Of a stretch of 64,000 nt of DNA, positions 33,597 to 42,233 are shown piece by piece. The notes below the pieces were generated by a model. The model was not told the DNA's origin. It searched no databases and was given only the letters and a program-made list of their open reading frames with translations. Position numbers and translations under genes: made by a program. The stretch comes from Pseudomonadales bacterium (GTDB taxonomy: Bacteria; Pseudomonadota; Gammaproteobacteria; Pseudomonadales; Halieaceae). How positions within the stretch are numbered: the first letter of the stretch is position 1; every line of letters begins with the position of its first letter. The stretch covers positions 62,001-126,000 of the forward strand of contig JACKNO010000001.1 of the NCBI GenBank assembly GCA_024234815.1. The letters run 5' to 3'.

Positions 33597-34799
33597 ATGC
33601 TGTTTGACAAATTCCAGACGATGGCAGACTTCCAGGCCGAACTCGCCGAGCGCGACGTGGTCCCCTTCGGTGCGGTCACCGAGCAAATCCTGTCTCCCAC
33701 GGAGGGCGTGGTAGAGGGGCACAAGGTCATACTTGCCGGGACCAACAACTATATGGGCCTGTCTTTCGATCCGCGCTGTATCGCCGCAGCACAGGCGGCG
33801 GTGGCCAAGTGGGGAACCGGGACGACCGGTTCGCGGCTGGCCAATGGTTCTTTTGCCGAGCACGAGGCGCTCGAACAGGAAATCGCCCGGTTCTACGGCG
33901 TCGGCCACGCCATCGTCTTCTCCACGGGCTACGCCGCCACCATGGGAATGTGTTCCACCCTGGCGGGACCGGGAGACGTTATCTTGCTGGATGCAGACAG
34001 CCACGCCAGCATCTACGCCGGGGTAAAACTGAGCGACGCCGATATCATACGTTACAAACACAACGATCCCGACGATCTGGCCAAGCGCATGCGCCGACTC
34101 GGCGATCGCGCCGGGCAGACCCTGATCATCGCCGAAGGTATTTACTCCATGCTCGGGGATGTCGCACCCCTGCAGGAAATAGCCGAGGTCAAGCGCGAGT
34201 ACGGCGGCTACCTGCTGGTGGACGAAGCTCACTCCATGGGGGTGCTGGGTGACACCGGTCGCGGTGCGGCGCAGGCGGCGGGCGTTGAAGACGATGTGGA
34301 TTTCACCGTCGGCACGTTCAGCAAGAGCCTCGGCTCGATCGGCGGCTTCTGCGTCAGCCGGCACGCCGAGCTGGAGGCGATCCGCTTCTGTATCAAGGCC
34401 TATATTTTCACCGCGTCCTCGTCACCTTCCGTTATCGCATCCACCCGTGAGGCCCTGCGAATCATCAGCAGCGAACCCGAGAGACGCCAAAAGGTGTGGG
34501 ACAATGCGAAACGGCTCTACGAGGGCCTGAAGGCGCTGGGTCTGCCGGTAGGGCCCACGGCCAGCCCGGTAGTGGCTGTCGAGATGACGGATCGCTCGCG
34601 CACCATCGACTGCTGGAAAGCACTCATGGAGGCAGGGGTTTACGTCAACCTGGTTATTCCTCCCGCCTCACCCTCTACCAACTTCCTGCTGCGCAACAGC
34701 GTCAGCGCGGCACACAGCGCCGAGCAGATCGACGCCATCATCAGCGCCTACGCGGGACTCAAGGAGGCGGGCCTGTTCGAGCCGGCCCAGGCGGCATAA
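33597..34799 (+). CDS. spt: Serine palmitoyltransferase-like alpha-oxoamine synthase
   Basis: A 400-residue PLP enzyme of the AONS/KBL/SPT group. NNYMGLSFD, WGTGTTGSRLANGSFAEHEALE, VDEAHSMGVLG and the lysine motif GTFSKSLGSIGG (Schiff-base lysine about 243) are all present. The SKSLGSIGG form and GTGTTGSRLANG are as in bacterial serine palmitoyltransferases. The reaction is serine plus acyl thioester to 3-ketosphinganine, the first step of sphingolipid synthesis, in the cytoplasm. A biotin or heme synthase is unlikely because the window has ACP, GNAT ceramide synthase, reductase and FA2H genes close by. The TAA overlaps the ATG of the murA-like gene by one base. Confidence 0.85.
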   Translation: MLFDKFQTMADFQAELAERDVVPFGAVTEQILSPTEGVVEGHKVILAGTNNYMGLSFDPRCIAAAQAAVAKWGTGTTGSRLANGSFAEHEALEQEIARFYGVGHAIVFSTGYAATMGMCSTLAGPGDVILLDADSHASIYAGVKLSDADIIRYKHNDPDDLAKRMRRLGDRAGQTLIIAEGIYSMLGDVAPLQEIAEVKREYGGYLLVDEAHSMGVLGDTGRGAAQAAGVEDDVDFTVGTFSKSLGSIGGFCVSRHAELEAIRFCIKAYIFTASSSPSVIASTREALRIISSEPERRQKVWDNAKRLYEGLKALGLPVGPTASPVVAVEMTDRSRTIDCWKALMEAGVYVNLVIPPASPSTNFLLRNSVSAAHSAEQIDAIISAYAGLKEAGLFEPAQAA

Positions 34800-36049
34800 T
34801 GGAAAAGATCATCATCACCGGCAACGGCCCGTTGCGCGGTGAAGTAAGCGTAGCGGGTGCCAAGAACGCGGCGCTGCCCATCATCGCGGCCTCACTGTTG
34901 AGCGCCGAACCCCTGCAGATCAGCAATATACCCGCGGTGAGGGATATCGATACCGCGCTTAAACTGCTCGGCCTGCTGGGCTGTGAGGTGGAACGCTCCG
35001 GCACCAGCCTCGTCATCGACACCAGCAAGGTACATTCGGTATACGCGCCCTACGAACTGGTTAAAACCATGCGCGGCGCCATCCTGTTGCTGGGTCCGCT
35101 ACTTGCGCGTTTTGGCGAGGCGGACGTGTCGCTGCCGGGCGGCTGCGCCATCGGTTCACGCCCCGTGAACGAACACATTACGGGCCTGCAGGCACTGGGC
35201 GCAGAGATTCGAATAGAAGCCGGTTATATCAAGGCCAAGGCGAAGCGCCTGCGCGGCGCTCACTTCACCTTCGATATTCCGTCAGTTACCGCCACCGAGA
35301 ACCTGCTGATGGCAGCCAGCCTGGCCGAGGGCACCACGGTGCTCGAAAACTGCGCGCTGGAGCCCGAGGTCGGCGACCTTGCCACACTGCTGATCGCCAT
35401 GGGAGCCAGGATACAGGGTATCGGCTCCAGTACGCTCACTATCGAAGGCGTGGAAAACCTCAGCGGCACCCACCATCGGGTACCACCGGACCGGATAGAG
35501 ACCGGCACCTTCCTCACCGCCGCGGCAGCCACCAGGGGCAATATCCGGGTGCTGGATACCAATCCCGAGTTCCTCCACCACGTACTGGGTAAACTGGAAC
35601 AGGCGGGCGCCCATATCGAACTGGGGCCGGACTGGATTCAGCTGGATACCGGCGGCAAGCGTTGCAAGGCAGTGCATATCAACACCGCGCCCTACCCCGC
35701 GTTCCCCACTGATATGCAGGCGCAGTTCATGGCGCTGAATGCCCTGGCGGAAGGCTCGGCCACCGTGGTGGAGAATATTTTTGAAAACCGGTTCATGCAC
35801 GTGGCCGAGCTGCAGCGCATGGGGGCGGACATCGAACTGCAAGGGCATACCGCCATTGTGACCGGCCGCGAGCGCCTGCAGGGCGCGCAGGTGATGGCCA
35901 CCGACCTGCGCGCTTCGGCATCCCTGATCATCGCGGCCCTGGCCGCCGACGGCGACACCACGATCGACCGGGTTTATCACCTCGATCGCGGCTACGCCAG
36001 TATCGACCGCAAGCTGGCTGAACTGGGCGCAATTATCAAGCGGGTCTGA
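34799..36049 (+). CDS. murA: MurA-family UDP-GlcNAc enolpyruvyltransferase
   Basis: A 416-residue EPSP-synthase-fold protein, full length for MurA. It has K22 in SVAGAKNAALP, the catalytic cysteine C116 and R121 in LPGGCAIGSRP, FPTDMQAQF and DLRASASL, so it should be active. The usual RPVD is RPVN here (N124). MurA normally starts peptidoglycan synthesis and is not found beside sphingolipid genes. Here it is translationally coupled to the serine palmitoyltransferase-like gene (TAATG). It may be the only MurA of the cell, or a second copy that makes an enolpyruvyl/lactyl sugar for a lipid headgroup; the window cannot decide. Confidence 0.85.
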   Translation: MEKIIITGNGPLRGEVSVAGAKNAALPIIAASLLSAEPLQISNIPAVRDIDTALKLLGLLGCEVERSGTSLVIDTSKVHSVYAPYELVKTMRGAILLLGPLLARFGEADVSLPGGCAIGSRPVNEHITGLQALGAEIRIEAGYIKAKAKRLRGAHFTFDIPSVTATENLLMAASLAEGTTVLENCALEPEVGDLATLLIAMGARIQGIGSSTLTIEGVENLSGTHHRVPPDRIETGTFLTAAAATRGNIRVLDTNPEFLHHVLGKLEQAGAHIELGPDWIQLDTGGKRCKAVHINTAPYPAFPTDMQAQFMALNALAEGSATVVENIFENRFMHVAELQRMGADIELQGHTAIVTGRERLQGAQVMATDLRASASLIIAALAADGDTTIDRVYHLDRGYASIDRKLAELGAIIKRV

Positions 36050-36068
36050 GCACCCGCCGGAGTATCCC

Positions 36069-36992
36069 ATGCAGCACTTCGCACAGATATCCGACCCCCA
36101 CCTCAGCTCGCTGGAGGGAGTGCGCGCCCGCGAACTGCTCAACAAAAGGGCTTTGGGCTACCTCTCCTGGCGCCGCCGGCGCCGCTTCGAGCATCGCGGC
36201 GAGGTACTGGCGGCGCTGCACCGTGACCTCGACCAGTTTGAACTGGACCAATTGCTGGTCACCGGCGACCTCACTCATGTGGGCCTTCCCCAGGAGTTTC
36301 AGCAGGCCCTCGCCTGGCTGCGGGAACTGGGTGAACCAACGCAGGTGGCGGTTATTCCCGGCAATCACGATGCCTCGGTCGCCACCCCCTGGCGGGACAC
36401 ATTCGCGTTGTGGCGCGAATACATGGCGTCCGATGCCAGCACCGGCATCGAGAACAGCAGCGATAAATTGTTTCCAAGCCTGCGGGTGCGCGGCGACATC
36501 GCCTTCATAGGCCTTACTACCGCATGCCCCAAACCGCCGCTGATGGCTACCGGCACGGCGGGCGCGGAACAACTGGGCCGGCTGCCGTCCCTGCTCGATA
36601 CGGCCCACGCCAGGGGGCAGTTCCGGGTGGTGTACCTGCATCACTCTCCCCTGCCCGGCAAGGAAAAATGGCGCAAGCGCCTGACGGACGCTGCGGAAGT
36701 ACAGGCAATTATTGCCCAGCACGGTGCGGAACTGGTGTTGAACGGGCACGGTCACCGCAGCCACTACGACGAAGTGGCCACGGTTCACGGCAGCGTGCCG
36801 GTCATTGCCATACCCTCGGCCTCTGCGATGGGCTTGCATGGCGGAAATACGGCAAGTTACAACCACTACCGGGTAGAGCGTTGCGAGAAAGGTTGGCGGC
36901 TCGCCATCGAGGCGCGTGACTACCACAGTGCCAGCGATGAATTTTCCGCCGGCGAATCGAGATCGATCACGCTGGCCCGCAAAACCCGCTGA
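36069..36992 (+). CDS. Calcineurin-like metallophosphoesterase
   Basis: A 307-residue protein with the metallophosphoesterase blocks in order: ISDPHLS, VTGDLTHVG, PGNHDAS, LHHSPLPG and LNGHGHRS, which give the di-metal site. Family members include CpdA (cAMP phosphodiesterase), LpxH-type UDP-diacylglucosamine hydrolases and lipid phosphatases. It lies 19 bases after the murA-like gene, so it is probably the last gene of the spt-murA unit. A phosphatase acting on a lipid intermediate is possible; the sequence does not show which. Confidence 0.8.
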   Translation: MQHFAQISDPHLSSLEGVRARELLNKRALGYLSWRRRRRFEHRGEVLAALHRDLDQFELDQLLVTGDLTHVGLPQEFQQALAWLRELGEPTQVAVIPGNHDASVATPWRDTFALWREYMASDASTGIENSSDKLFPSLRVRGDIAFIGLTTACPKPPLMATGTAGAEQLGRLPSLLDTAHARGQFRVVYLHHSPLPGKEKWRKRLTDAAEVQAIIAQHGAELVLNGHGHRSHYDEVATVHGSVPVIAIPSASAMGLHGGNTASYNHYRVERCEKGWRLAIEARDYHSASDEFSAGESRSITLARKTR

Positions 36993-37052
36993 CAGGGCAC
37001 ACATCCCAAGATCTGGCCGGCGAGGCGAACCTGCAGAAAGGGGTTTTGGAGC

Positions 37053-37871
37053 TCAGGCGTTCTCGGCAGCGGCTTCCGCCAGCGAGCCCTTGACCAGCAT
37101 GAGGTCAGCCACCGAATCGACATCGATAGCGGCGTTGGCGTAGGGCAGGATCACCGCCCGGATACGCAGACCCAGGCGCTTGCTGAGTTTGGCGAGGGCT
37201 TCTTCCAGGGACAACAATCCCAGCCGGTAACGGATCACCGCCCACCAGCCCAGCAGGCCGATCACCACCAGGGGTTTTTTCCGCTCCTGCTCTATGCGGC
37301 GCCAGAACCGGGCCGCACGACGACCCTCCGGCGTGAGAAAAGCAAACAGGTTGCAGCCACAGAAATCGCCGTCGCTGAAATGCAGTACGGTTTTCTTGAT
37401 GCCCGGATAGGCCTCCAGCACCAGCGCGTGGGGAGCCAGGCCCACGGTGATGTCAACGTCATCTGCGACGCTCTGGCGCCCGAACGCGTCGACGATCTCG
37501 GCGGTCAGCAGGGGGTGGTCCGCCGTCGTGAGCAGTACGGAGACTTCGGGGTCGAGCGCCTGCATGGCCTGGTAGGCACTGGTGCTGGGGCTGACGCCGG
37601 GCTCGTTCCAGATGACCTCGCCGTCGGCGACCCATTTGGCCAGTTGCTCATCCTTGGCCACCTCGCTGGCCTCGGGCCCGGACAGCGCGATCCTGTTCAC
37701 CGCGCGCGACGCCCGCAGGGCGTTCAATACCCGGCGCACCATGGGTATGCCGTCCAGGTCTATCATGGCCTTGCTGCCAACCTTGGTGTGGTTGATCAGG
37801 GAGTCGGCCTTGGTTCTGTCGCCGGCGAGGACGATAGCCGTCATCTGCTGCTGTTCGGTAATTAATGGCAT
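37053..37871 (-). CDS. MobA-like nucleotidyltransferase
   Basis: A 272-residue protein beginning with a nucleotide-binding TAIVLAGDRTKADSLINHTKVGSKAMIDLDGIPMVRRVLNAL (the G-x-x-x-R...K pattern), then LLTTADHPLLTAEIVDAF, where the DHP aspartate would bind metal. It probably activates a small headgroup as an NDP or CDP derivative. The gene is downstream of and three bases from the ceramide synthase gene on the same strand, which ties it to sphingolipids. To my memory a nucleotidyltransferase gene is also part of the ceramide phosphoglycerate region of Caulobacter. Confidence 0.75.
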   Translation of the reverse strand: MPLITEQQQMTAIVLAGDRTKADSLINHTKVGSKAMIDLDGIPMVRRVLNALRASRAVNRIALSGPEASEVAKDEQLAKWVADGEVIWNEPGVSPSTSAYQAMQALDPEVSVLLTTADHPLLTAEIVDAFGRQSVADDVDITVGLAPHALVLEAYPGIKKTVLHFSDGDFCGCNLFAFLTPEGRRAARFWRRIEQERKKPLVVIGLLGWWAVIRYRLGLLSLEEALAKLSKRLGLRIRAVILPYANAAIDVDSVADLMLVKGSLAEAAAENA

Positions 37872-37874
37872 GAT

Positions 37875-39017
37875 TTACAGTTCTTTTTCATAGACGCGGT
37901 AGCGCTTATACGCCTGCCCGCCGATAGTTTCAATGATATTGCACATGCCATCGTTATCCTCCAGGATCCAGCCCATCTCCACATCCTTCACGCCCCGGGC
38001 ATGCATCGCCTTGCGCACCGCGTCGATCACCATGAAGGCGAGGGTAGGCCCCAGGCGCGAGTGCTGGAAGCTCTGGCGCACTCCCATCAGGGGGATGCGT
38101 GCAGTCGCCGGATGGCGCACCTTGAGGCGCCACAGCAGTTTTGCCCAGCCAAAAGGCAGCAATTTGCCCTTGAGATCCCGGATGGCCTCGTTGAGATTCG
38201 GCAGAGCCACGATAAAGGCCACGGGCTCGCCATCATACTCGGCAATCTGGATGTAGTCGTCCGGCATTAATTTTCCCAGGGTTTGCACCGTATCCTCCCA
38301 TTCCGCGGCCACCAGTGGCACGAAACCCCAGTTGTTGTGCCAGGCGTCGTTGAAGATATCGAGCATGATCGCGGCGTCTTCGGCCAGTTGCTTGCGCCGC
38401 ACAGCGCGCACCTTTACCCGCTCGGAAACGCGCCCGGCCAGCCTGGTCATCACCCTGGGCGCCTCAAAATCCGGCCTGATATGGTAAGCCAGCAGATCTT
38501 TCACGCCACGGTAGCCCTGGCCCTCTATGGCCGCCCCATAGTAGGGGCGCGCATGCCCCATCAGCACGAAGGGGGGAGTGGAAAAACCGTCGACCAGCAA
38601 ACCGACCTCTTCGTTGATGTGCAGGTTCATAGGTCCCCGCACCCGCTGCATGCCCTCGCTGCGCAGCCAGTCCGCGGCTGCCCCTAACAGGGCGGCGAAT
38701 ACCACGGGATCATCCTCCGCCTCCAGCATGCCAAAATAGCCGGTGGCATCCGCGTGTTGACGCAGGTGCAACTCGTCGATCTGGGCGGTAATACGACCTA
38801 CCGGCACCCCGTCCCGCAGGGCCAGCCAGGCTCGCCAGCGGGCGTGGTCAAAGAAATGGTTGGCGGGTGAAAAGCGCTGGCGCTGCTCGACATCCAGCGG
38901 AGCGATCCAGGCCGGATCAGCCGCGTACAGGCGGTGGGGAAGGGCGCGAAACTGGCGCCACTGCGCCCGCTCAGTCACCACTTGAAGCGTAACGGCTAAG
39001 TGCTCCGGATCGGCCAT
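37875..39017 (-). CDS. bcerS: GNAT-like bacterial ceramide synthase (bCerS)
   Basis: A 380-residue protein with two GNAT-like halves. The first begins EHLAVTLQVVTERAQWRQFRALPHRLYAADPAWIAPLD, the second includes the ARIPLMGVRQSFQHSRLGP and GWILEDNDGMCNIIETIGG segments. This matches my memory of the bCerS family, often annotated simply as 'N-acetyltransferase' or even 'dATP pyrophosphohydrolase'. bCerS adds the N-acyl chain to 3-ketosphinganine or sphinganine; it is unrelated to eukaryotic ceramide synthase. The ATG at 39017 has a strong GGGGG-rich site upstream; an ATG at 39056 would add 13 residues. The nucleotidyltransferase gene follows closely. Confidence 0.75.
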   Translation of the reverse strand: MADPEHLAVTLQVVTERAQWRQFRALPHRLYAADPAWIAPLDVEQRQRFSPANHFFDHARWRAWLALRDGVPVGRITAQIDELHLRQHADATGYFGMLEAEDDPVVFAALLGAAADWLRSEGMQRVRGPMNLHINEEVGLLVDGFSTPPFVLMGHARPYYGAAIEGQGYRGVKDLLAYHIRPDFEAPRVMTRLAGRVSERVKVRAVRRKQLAEDAAIMLDIFNDAWHNNWGFVPLVAAEWEDTVQTLGKLMPDDYIQIAEYDGEPVAFIVALPNLNEAIRDLKGKLLPFGWAKLLWRLKVRHPATARIPLMGVRQSFQHSRLGPTLAFMVIDAVRKAMHARGVKDVEMGWILEDNDGMCNIIETIGGQAYKRYRVYEKEL

Positions 39018-39120
39018 GTCGCCCCCTGTCCAACGCCCTGTCAAGGCAAAGCGCACGAGTATACAGCCGAAACCACCCGCGCGGAACGCAATCGGGTTAT
39101 TTCTATAGATAACAATGGCT

Positions 39121-39126
39121 TATAAT
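39121..39126 (+). promoter_or_regulatory. Possible -10 element in the long leader before the acyl-AMP ligase gene
   Basis: A perfect TATAAT sits in the 413-bp divergent gap between the ceramide synthase and acyl-AMP ligase genes. The -35 region is poor. Just upstream an imperfect dyad GTTAT...ATAAC (39096-39113) overlaps the expected promoter and could be an operator. If used, the ligase transcript would have a leader of about 300 bases with a hairpin and a short reading frame near its end. The rest of the gap shows nothing else. Confidence 0.3.
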
Positions 39127-39340
39127 GACCAATTCGGGGCCTTGCAGAGGCTCCAGGCGGGCCTGGGCATGCACTATTACGCAGGGCGTATTGGTATTAT
39201 TACCTATGAGCTGAAGGCGCGAAAATGATAAAGTCATGCCTTGTCTGGTAGTCATCCTGATTGCCGGAGAGTAAGGGCGCAAGGTGATGAAAAGAACACA
39301 AACGCCAGCCCGCAATACCCAAAGGTTTTAGGCACTGATC

Positions 39341-39370
39341 CTTCACTCCTCGGCCATTCGGAGGATGAAG
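39341..39370 (+). promoter_or_regulatory. Hairpin that can mask a ribosome binding site in the leader
   Basis: CTTCACTCCTC (39341-39351) and GAGGATGAAG (39361-39370) can pair over ten bases with one bulged C and a nine-base loop. The right arm holds GAGGA, placed eight bases before an ATG at 39374. Folding would hide this ribosome binding site. It lies about 60 bases upstream of the acyl-AMP ligase start. Confidence 0.4.
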
Positions 39371-39373
39371 CAT

Positions 39374-39415
39374 ATGAACTATTTTGGATATGCAGCGTCG
39401 GAAAGGCTGCCCTAA
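39374..39415 (+). CDS. Possible 13-residue leader peptide
   Basis: An ATG with a well-spaced GAGGA site opens a 13-codon frame (MNYFGYAASERLP) that ends in TAA, three bases before the GAGGAAA site of the acyl-AMP ligase gene. The ribosome binding site is in the hairpin just upstream. It could couple or attenuate translation of the ligase. With so few codons this may be chance. Confidence 0.3.
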   Translation: MNYFGYAASERLP

Positions 39416-39430
39416 TTTGAGGAAATCACA

Positions 39431-41212
39431 TTGTCATCTCCTGAACTCAACTCCACGCCGACACATCATTCGCTCTCGTTTCGCGCTGCCGATTTCGCGA
39501 CCCTGACCGAGGCGCTCGATTACGCCGCCCAGGGCGAGACCGGCGCCAACTTCTACACCGGCCGCGGCGCCATATACAGCGTCCTGCCCTACCGTGAGCT
39601 GCGCCGGGACGCCATTGAACTCGCGGGCAAGCTGTCGGGACTGGGTCTGGAGAAAGGCGCCCGCGTTGCCCTCGTGGCCGAAACCAACCCCGAATTCCTG
39701 CGTTTCTTCTACGCCTGCCAGTACGCCGGCCTGATTCCCGTCGCCCTGCCCGCCTCCGTCAAGGTGGGCGCGCATTGCGCCTACGTGGCCCAGTTACACC
39801 GCCTGCTGGAGGCCAGTGACGCCGCCATCGGCGTCGCCTCCGAGGGCTACCTGTCATTCCTCGAAGAGGCCAGCCAGGGCCTGGACATGTGCATGGTGGC
39901 TATGCCTGAAGCGTTCCACGCCCTGCCGCAGAGCCAGCAGCCGCTTCCGCAAGTCAGCCCGACCGATGTCTCCTACATCCAGTACACCTCTGGCAGCACG
40001 CGTTTTCCCCGCGGCGTGGTTATCAAGCACGAAACCGCACTGGCGAACCTGCAAGGCATTATCGAACACGGTCTCGAGATGAGTAACGACGATCGCATGA
40101 TGTCCTGGCTGCCCTTTTACCACGACATGGGCCTGGTGGGCTTCATGCTGGTACCGATGGCCGCCCAGGTTTCCATCGACTACCTGGATACCCGCGAGTT
40201 CGCAATGCGTCCGCGCCAGTGGCTGGACCTGATGACCCAGTCTCGCGCCACCATATCCTTCGCACCCTCTTTTGGTTACGACCTCTGCGCGCGCCGCGTA
40301 CGCCAGAACGACCTCGCCAATTACGACCTGAGCAATTGGCGGGTCGCGGGTATCGGCGCCGAGATGATCCGCCCCGACACCCTGGACTATTTCGCAGAAT
40401 TGCTGGAGCCCTGTGGTTTTGACCGCCGCGCCTTCCTGGCCTGCTACGGCATGGCCGAGTGTACGCTCGGAGTCAGCTTCTCGCCGCTGTGGACTGGTTT
40501 TACCACCCATCACATCGACAGTGACCACCTGGCCGACCATCACCGTGCCGTATTGCTGGAAGAGAGCGACGGGCGCGGTCGCGGCCGTCAATTCGTGAAT
40601 TGTGGCGCCCCGCTCCCCGGTTTCGAGGTCCAGATTCGCGATGGCGAGGAAACCGTACTGGACGACTGGCACAGTGGTGTCATCTACCTGCGCGGGCCCA
40701 GCGTCATGTCCGGCTACTTCAACCTCCCGGAAGAATCCAGGCACGCCCTGGACGAGGACGGCTGGCTGAATACCGGTGACATTGGCTACCAGGTCGATGG
40801 CGTCCTTACCATCACCGGTCGCAAGAAAGACCTCATCATCATTCACGGCCGCAATATCTGGCCGCAGGACCTTGAGCATATCGCCGAGAACGAGCCCGAA
40901 GTGCGCCCCGGTGATGCGGTCGCGTTTTCCGTGCCCGACCATGAAGGTGAGGAACTGTGCGTCATGCTGGTCCAGAGCCGCGAGACCGACGCCAAGAAAC
41001 GCAACAACCTGGTGCGTCGCCTGAGCGCCCTGATGCGCCTGGAAATGAGCCTGGACTGCTACGTCGAGCTCGTTCCGCCGCGCTCCCTGCCCAAGACTTC
41101 GTCCGGCAAACTGTCCCGCGCCAAAGCCCGCCTCGATTTCATCAACTCCCATGCACCCGAAAACCTGGATGCGGTAGCTGAAGAGTTCCGCCTGAGGGTC
41201 GCATCAGCCTGA
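39431..41212 (+). CDS. Fatty acyl-AMP ligase / acyl-ACP synthetase (FAAL type)
   Basis: A 593-residue adenylate-forming enzyme. YIQYTSGSTRFPRGVVIKH (from about residue 181) is the P-loop, SWLPFYHDMGLVGFML and FAPSFGYDLCARRV are typical of FAALs, NTGDIGYQVDGVLTITGRKKDLIIIHGRNIWPQDLE is the hinge region, and the catalytic lysine is in PKTSSGKLSR near 559. FAALs make acyl-AMP and pass the acyl chain to an ACP rather than CoA. It should load the carrier protein encoded at 33089 for the serine palmitoyltransferase-like enzyme. The TTG at 39431 has an excellent GAGGAAA site. The reductase gene overlaps its stop. Confidence 0.85.
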   Translation: MSSPELNSTPTHHSLSFRAADFATLTEALDYAAQGETGANFYTGRGAIYSVLPYRELRRDAIELAGKLSGLGLEKGARVALVAETNPEFLRFFYACQYAGLIPVALPASVKVGAHCAYVAQLHRLLEASDAAIGVASEGYLSFLEEASQGLDMCMVAMPEAFHALPQSQQPLPQVSPTDVSYIQYTSGSTRFPRGVVIKHETALANLQGIIEHGLEMSNDDRMMSWLPFYHDMGLVGFMLVPMAAQVSIDYLDTREFAMRPRQWLDLMTQSRATISFAPSFGYDLCARRVRQNDLANYDLSNWRVAGIGAEMIRPDTLDYFAELLEPCGFDRRAFLACYGMAECTLGVSFSPLWTGFTTHHIDSDHLADHHRAVLLEESDGRGRGRQFVNCGAPLPGFEVQIRDGEETVLDDWHSGVIYLRGPSVMSGYFNLPEESRHALDEDGWLNTGDIGYQVDGVLTITGRKKDLIIIHGRNIWPQDLEHIAENEPEVRPGDAVAFSVPDHEGEELCVMLVQSRETDAKKRNNLVRRLSALMRLEMSLDCYVELVPPRSLPKTSSGKLSRAKARLDFINSHAPENLDAVAEEFRLRVASA

Positions 41213-42147
41213 TCCCTCGCGGCAGTGTCATCGCCGTTACCGGCGCCACGGGATTTATCGGCCAGGTACTGTGCTCTGAGCTGTTGCAGCAGGGTTATCG
41301 CGTACGCGCACTGGCCCGGTCCCACCTCAAAGCGAGACACCTGGCGCGACAGGGCATCAACATCGTCGAGGGCGACCTCGGGAATGCTAGCGCCCTGCAC
41401 CAACTGGTAAGCGGAAGCGTCGCTGTAATACACGCTGCGGGCGCCGTACGCGGAGCCTCCAGGGAAGATTTCGACCGAATCAACGTCAACGGTACCGCCG
41501 CCTTACTGGCTGAGGTACTGTCCCAGGCCAAACCTCCTCGCTTCATGCTGCTCTCCTCCCTCGCGGCGCGCGAGCCCCAATTATCCTGGTATGCCGCCAG
41601 CAAACGGGCCGGCGAGGACCTTGTGTGCGGACACCCCGATCTCGACTGGGTGATTGTGCGGCCGCCCGCGGTCTACGGACCCGGTGACAAGGAGATGCTG
41701 CCTGTTTTCCAGGCTATGGCGCGGGGTTTTGCGCCGGTCCCCGGCGAAGCCGGAGCGCGTATCTCCCTGATCCACGTTCTGGACCTGGTCGCCGCCCTGG
41801 GTGCCAGCCTGCGCTGCGAGGCAGCCCGGCATGAGACCCTCACTCCCTGCGACGGCAAGGCCGATGGCTACGACTGGCACGAAATGGCAGATCTCGTCGC
41901 GGACGTCTGGGGCCGCAAGGTGCGCCTCTGGCAGATACCGTACTGGCTGCTGGATAGCGTGGCCTGGGCCAACGTGCGCAGCGCCAGGCTGACCGGTCGG
42001 GCCCCCATGCTCACCCCGCCCAAACTCCGCGAACTGCGCCATGACAACTGGGTGGTGGACAACACAACGATCAGCGACATCACCGGCTGGCGACCCGAAA
42101 TCGACCTTCGAAAGGGCCTTGAGGAGCTGCGCAAAGCGGAACTATGA
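41209..42147 (+). CDS. cerR: NAD-dependent epimerase/dehydratase-family reductase (candidate ceramide reductase CerR)
   Basis: An extended SDR of about 312 residues. VIAVTGATGFIGQ (about 7-19) is the NAD(P) site, and WYAASKRAGE provides the YxxxK catalytic pair (Y128, K132). CerR, of this family, reduces the 3-keto group of the sphingoid base or ceramide. No ATG, GTG or TTG exists in frame between the upstream stop (41179) and the nucleotide-binding motif, so the start is probably a rare CTG at 41209, with GAGGG upstream and overlap with the ligase stop. A start at TTG 41284 would cut off the NAD site and is unlikely. Confidence 0.75.
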   Translation: MIPRGSVIAVTGATGFIGQVLCSELLQQGYRVRALARSHLKARHLARQGINIVEGDLGNASALHQLVSGSVAVIHAAGAVRGASREDFDRINVNGTAALLAEVLSQAKPPRFMLLSSLAAREPQLSWYAASKRAGEDLVCGHPDLDWVIVRPPAVYGPGDKEMLPVFQAMARGFAPVPGEAGARISLIHVLDLVAALGASLRCEAARHETLTPCDGKADGYDWHEMADLVADVWGRKVRLWQIPYWLLDSVAWANVRSARLTGRAPMLTPPKLRELRHDNWVVDNTTISDITGWRPEIDLRKGLEELRKAEL

Positions 42148-42233
42148 CCGCTATTTCCAGCCCGAAAACAGGGCCGCCTGCGCTATAATCTGCGCCTGAA
42201 TCAGGCACAGAACATACAGGGTAGATAAGGCTT

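Noticed and set aside
33597..34799. Reading the oxoamine synthase as BioF or HemA
   Set aside because: No biotin or heme genes are near; the SKSLGSIGG lysine motif and the ACP, bCerS, CerR-like and FA2H neighbours favour serine palmitoyltransferase.
39103..39315. A 70-codon minus-strand frame between the ceramide synthase and acyl-AMP ligase genes
   Set aside because: No good start or domain; the region fits a regulatory gap better.
39854..41152. A 432-codon open frame on the minus strand inside the acyl-AMP ligase gene
   Set aside because: It is antisense to a gene with all adenylation motifs; long antisense frames are expected at this GC content and the protein shows no domain.
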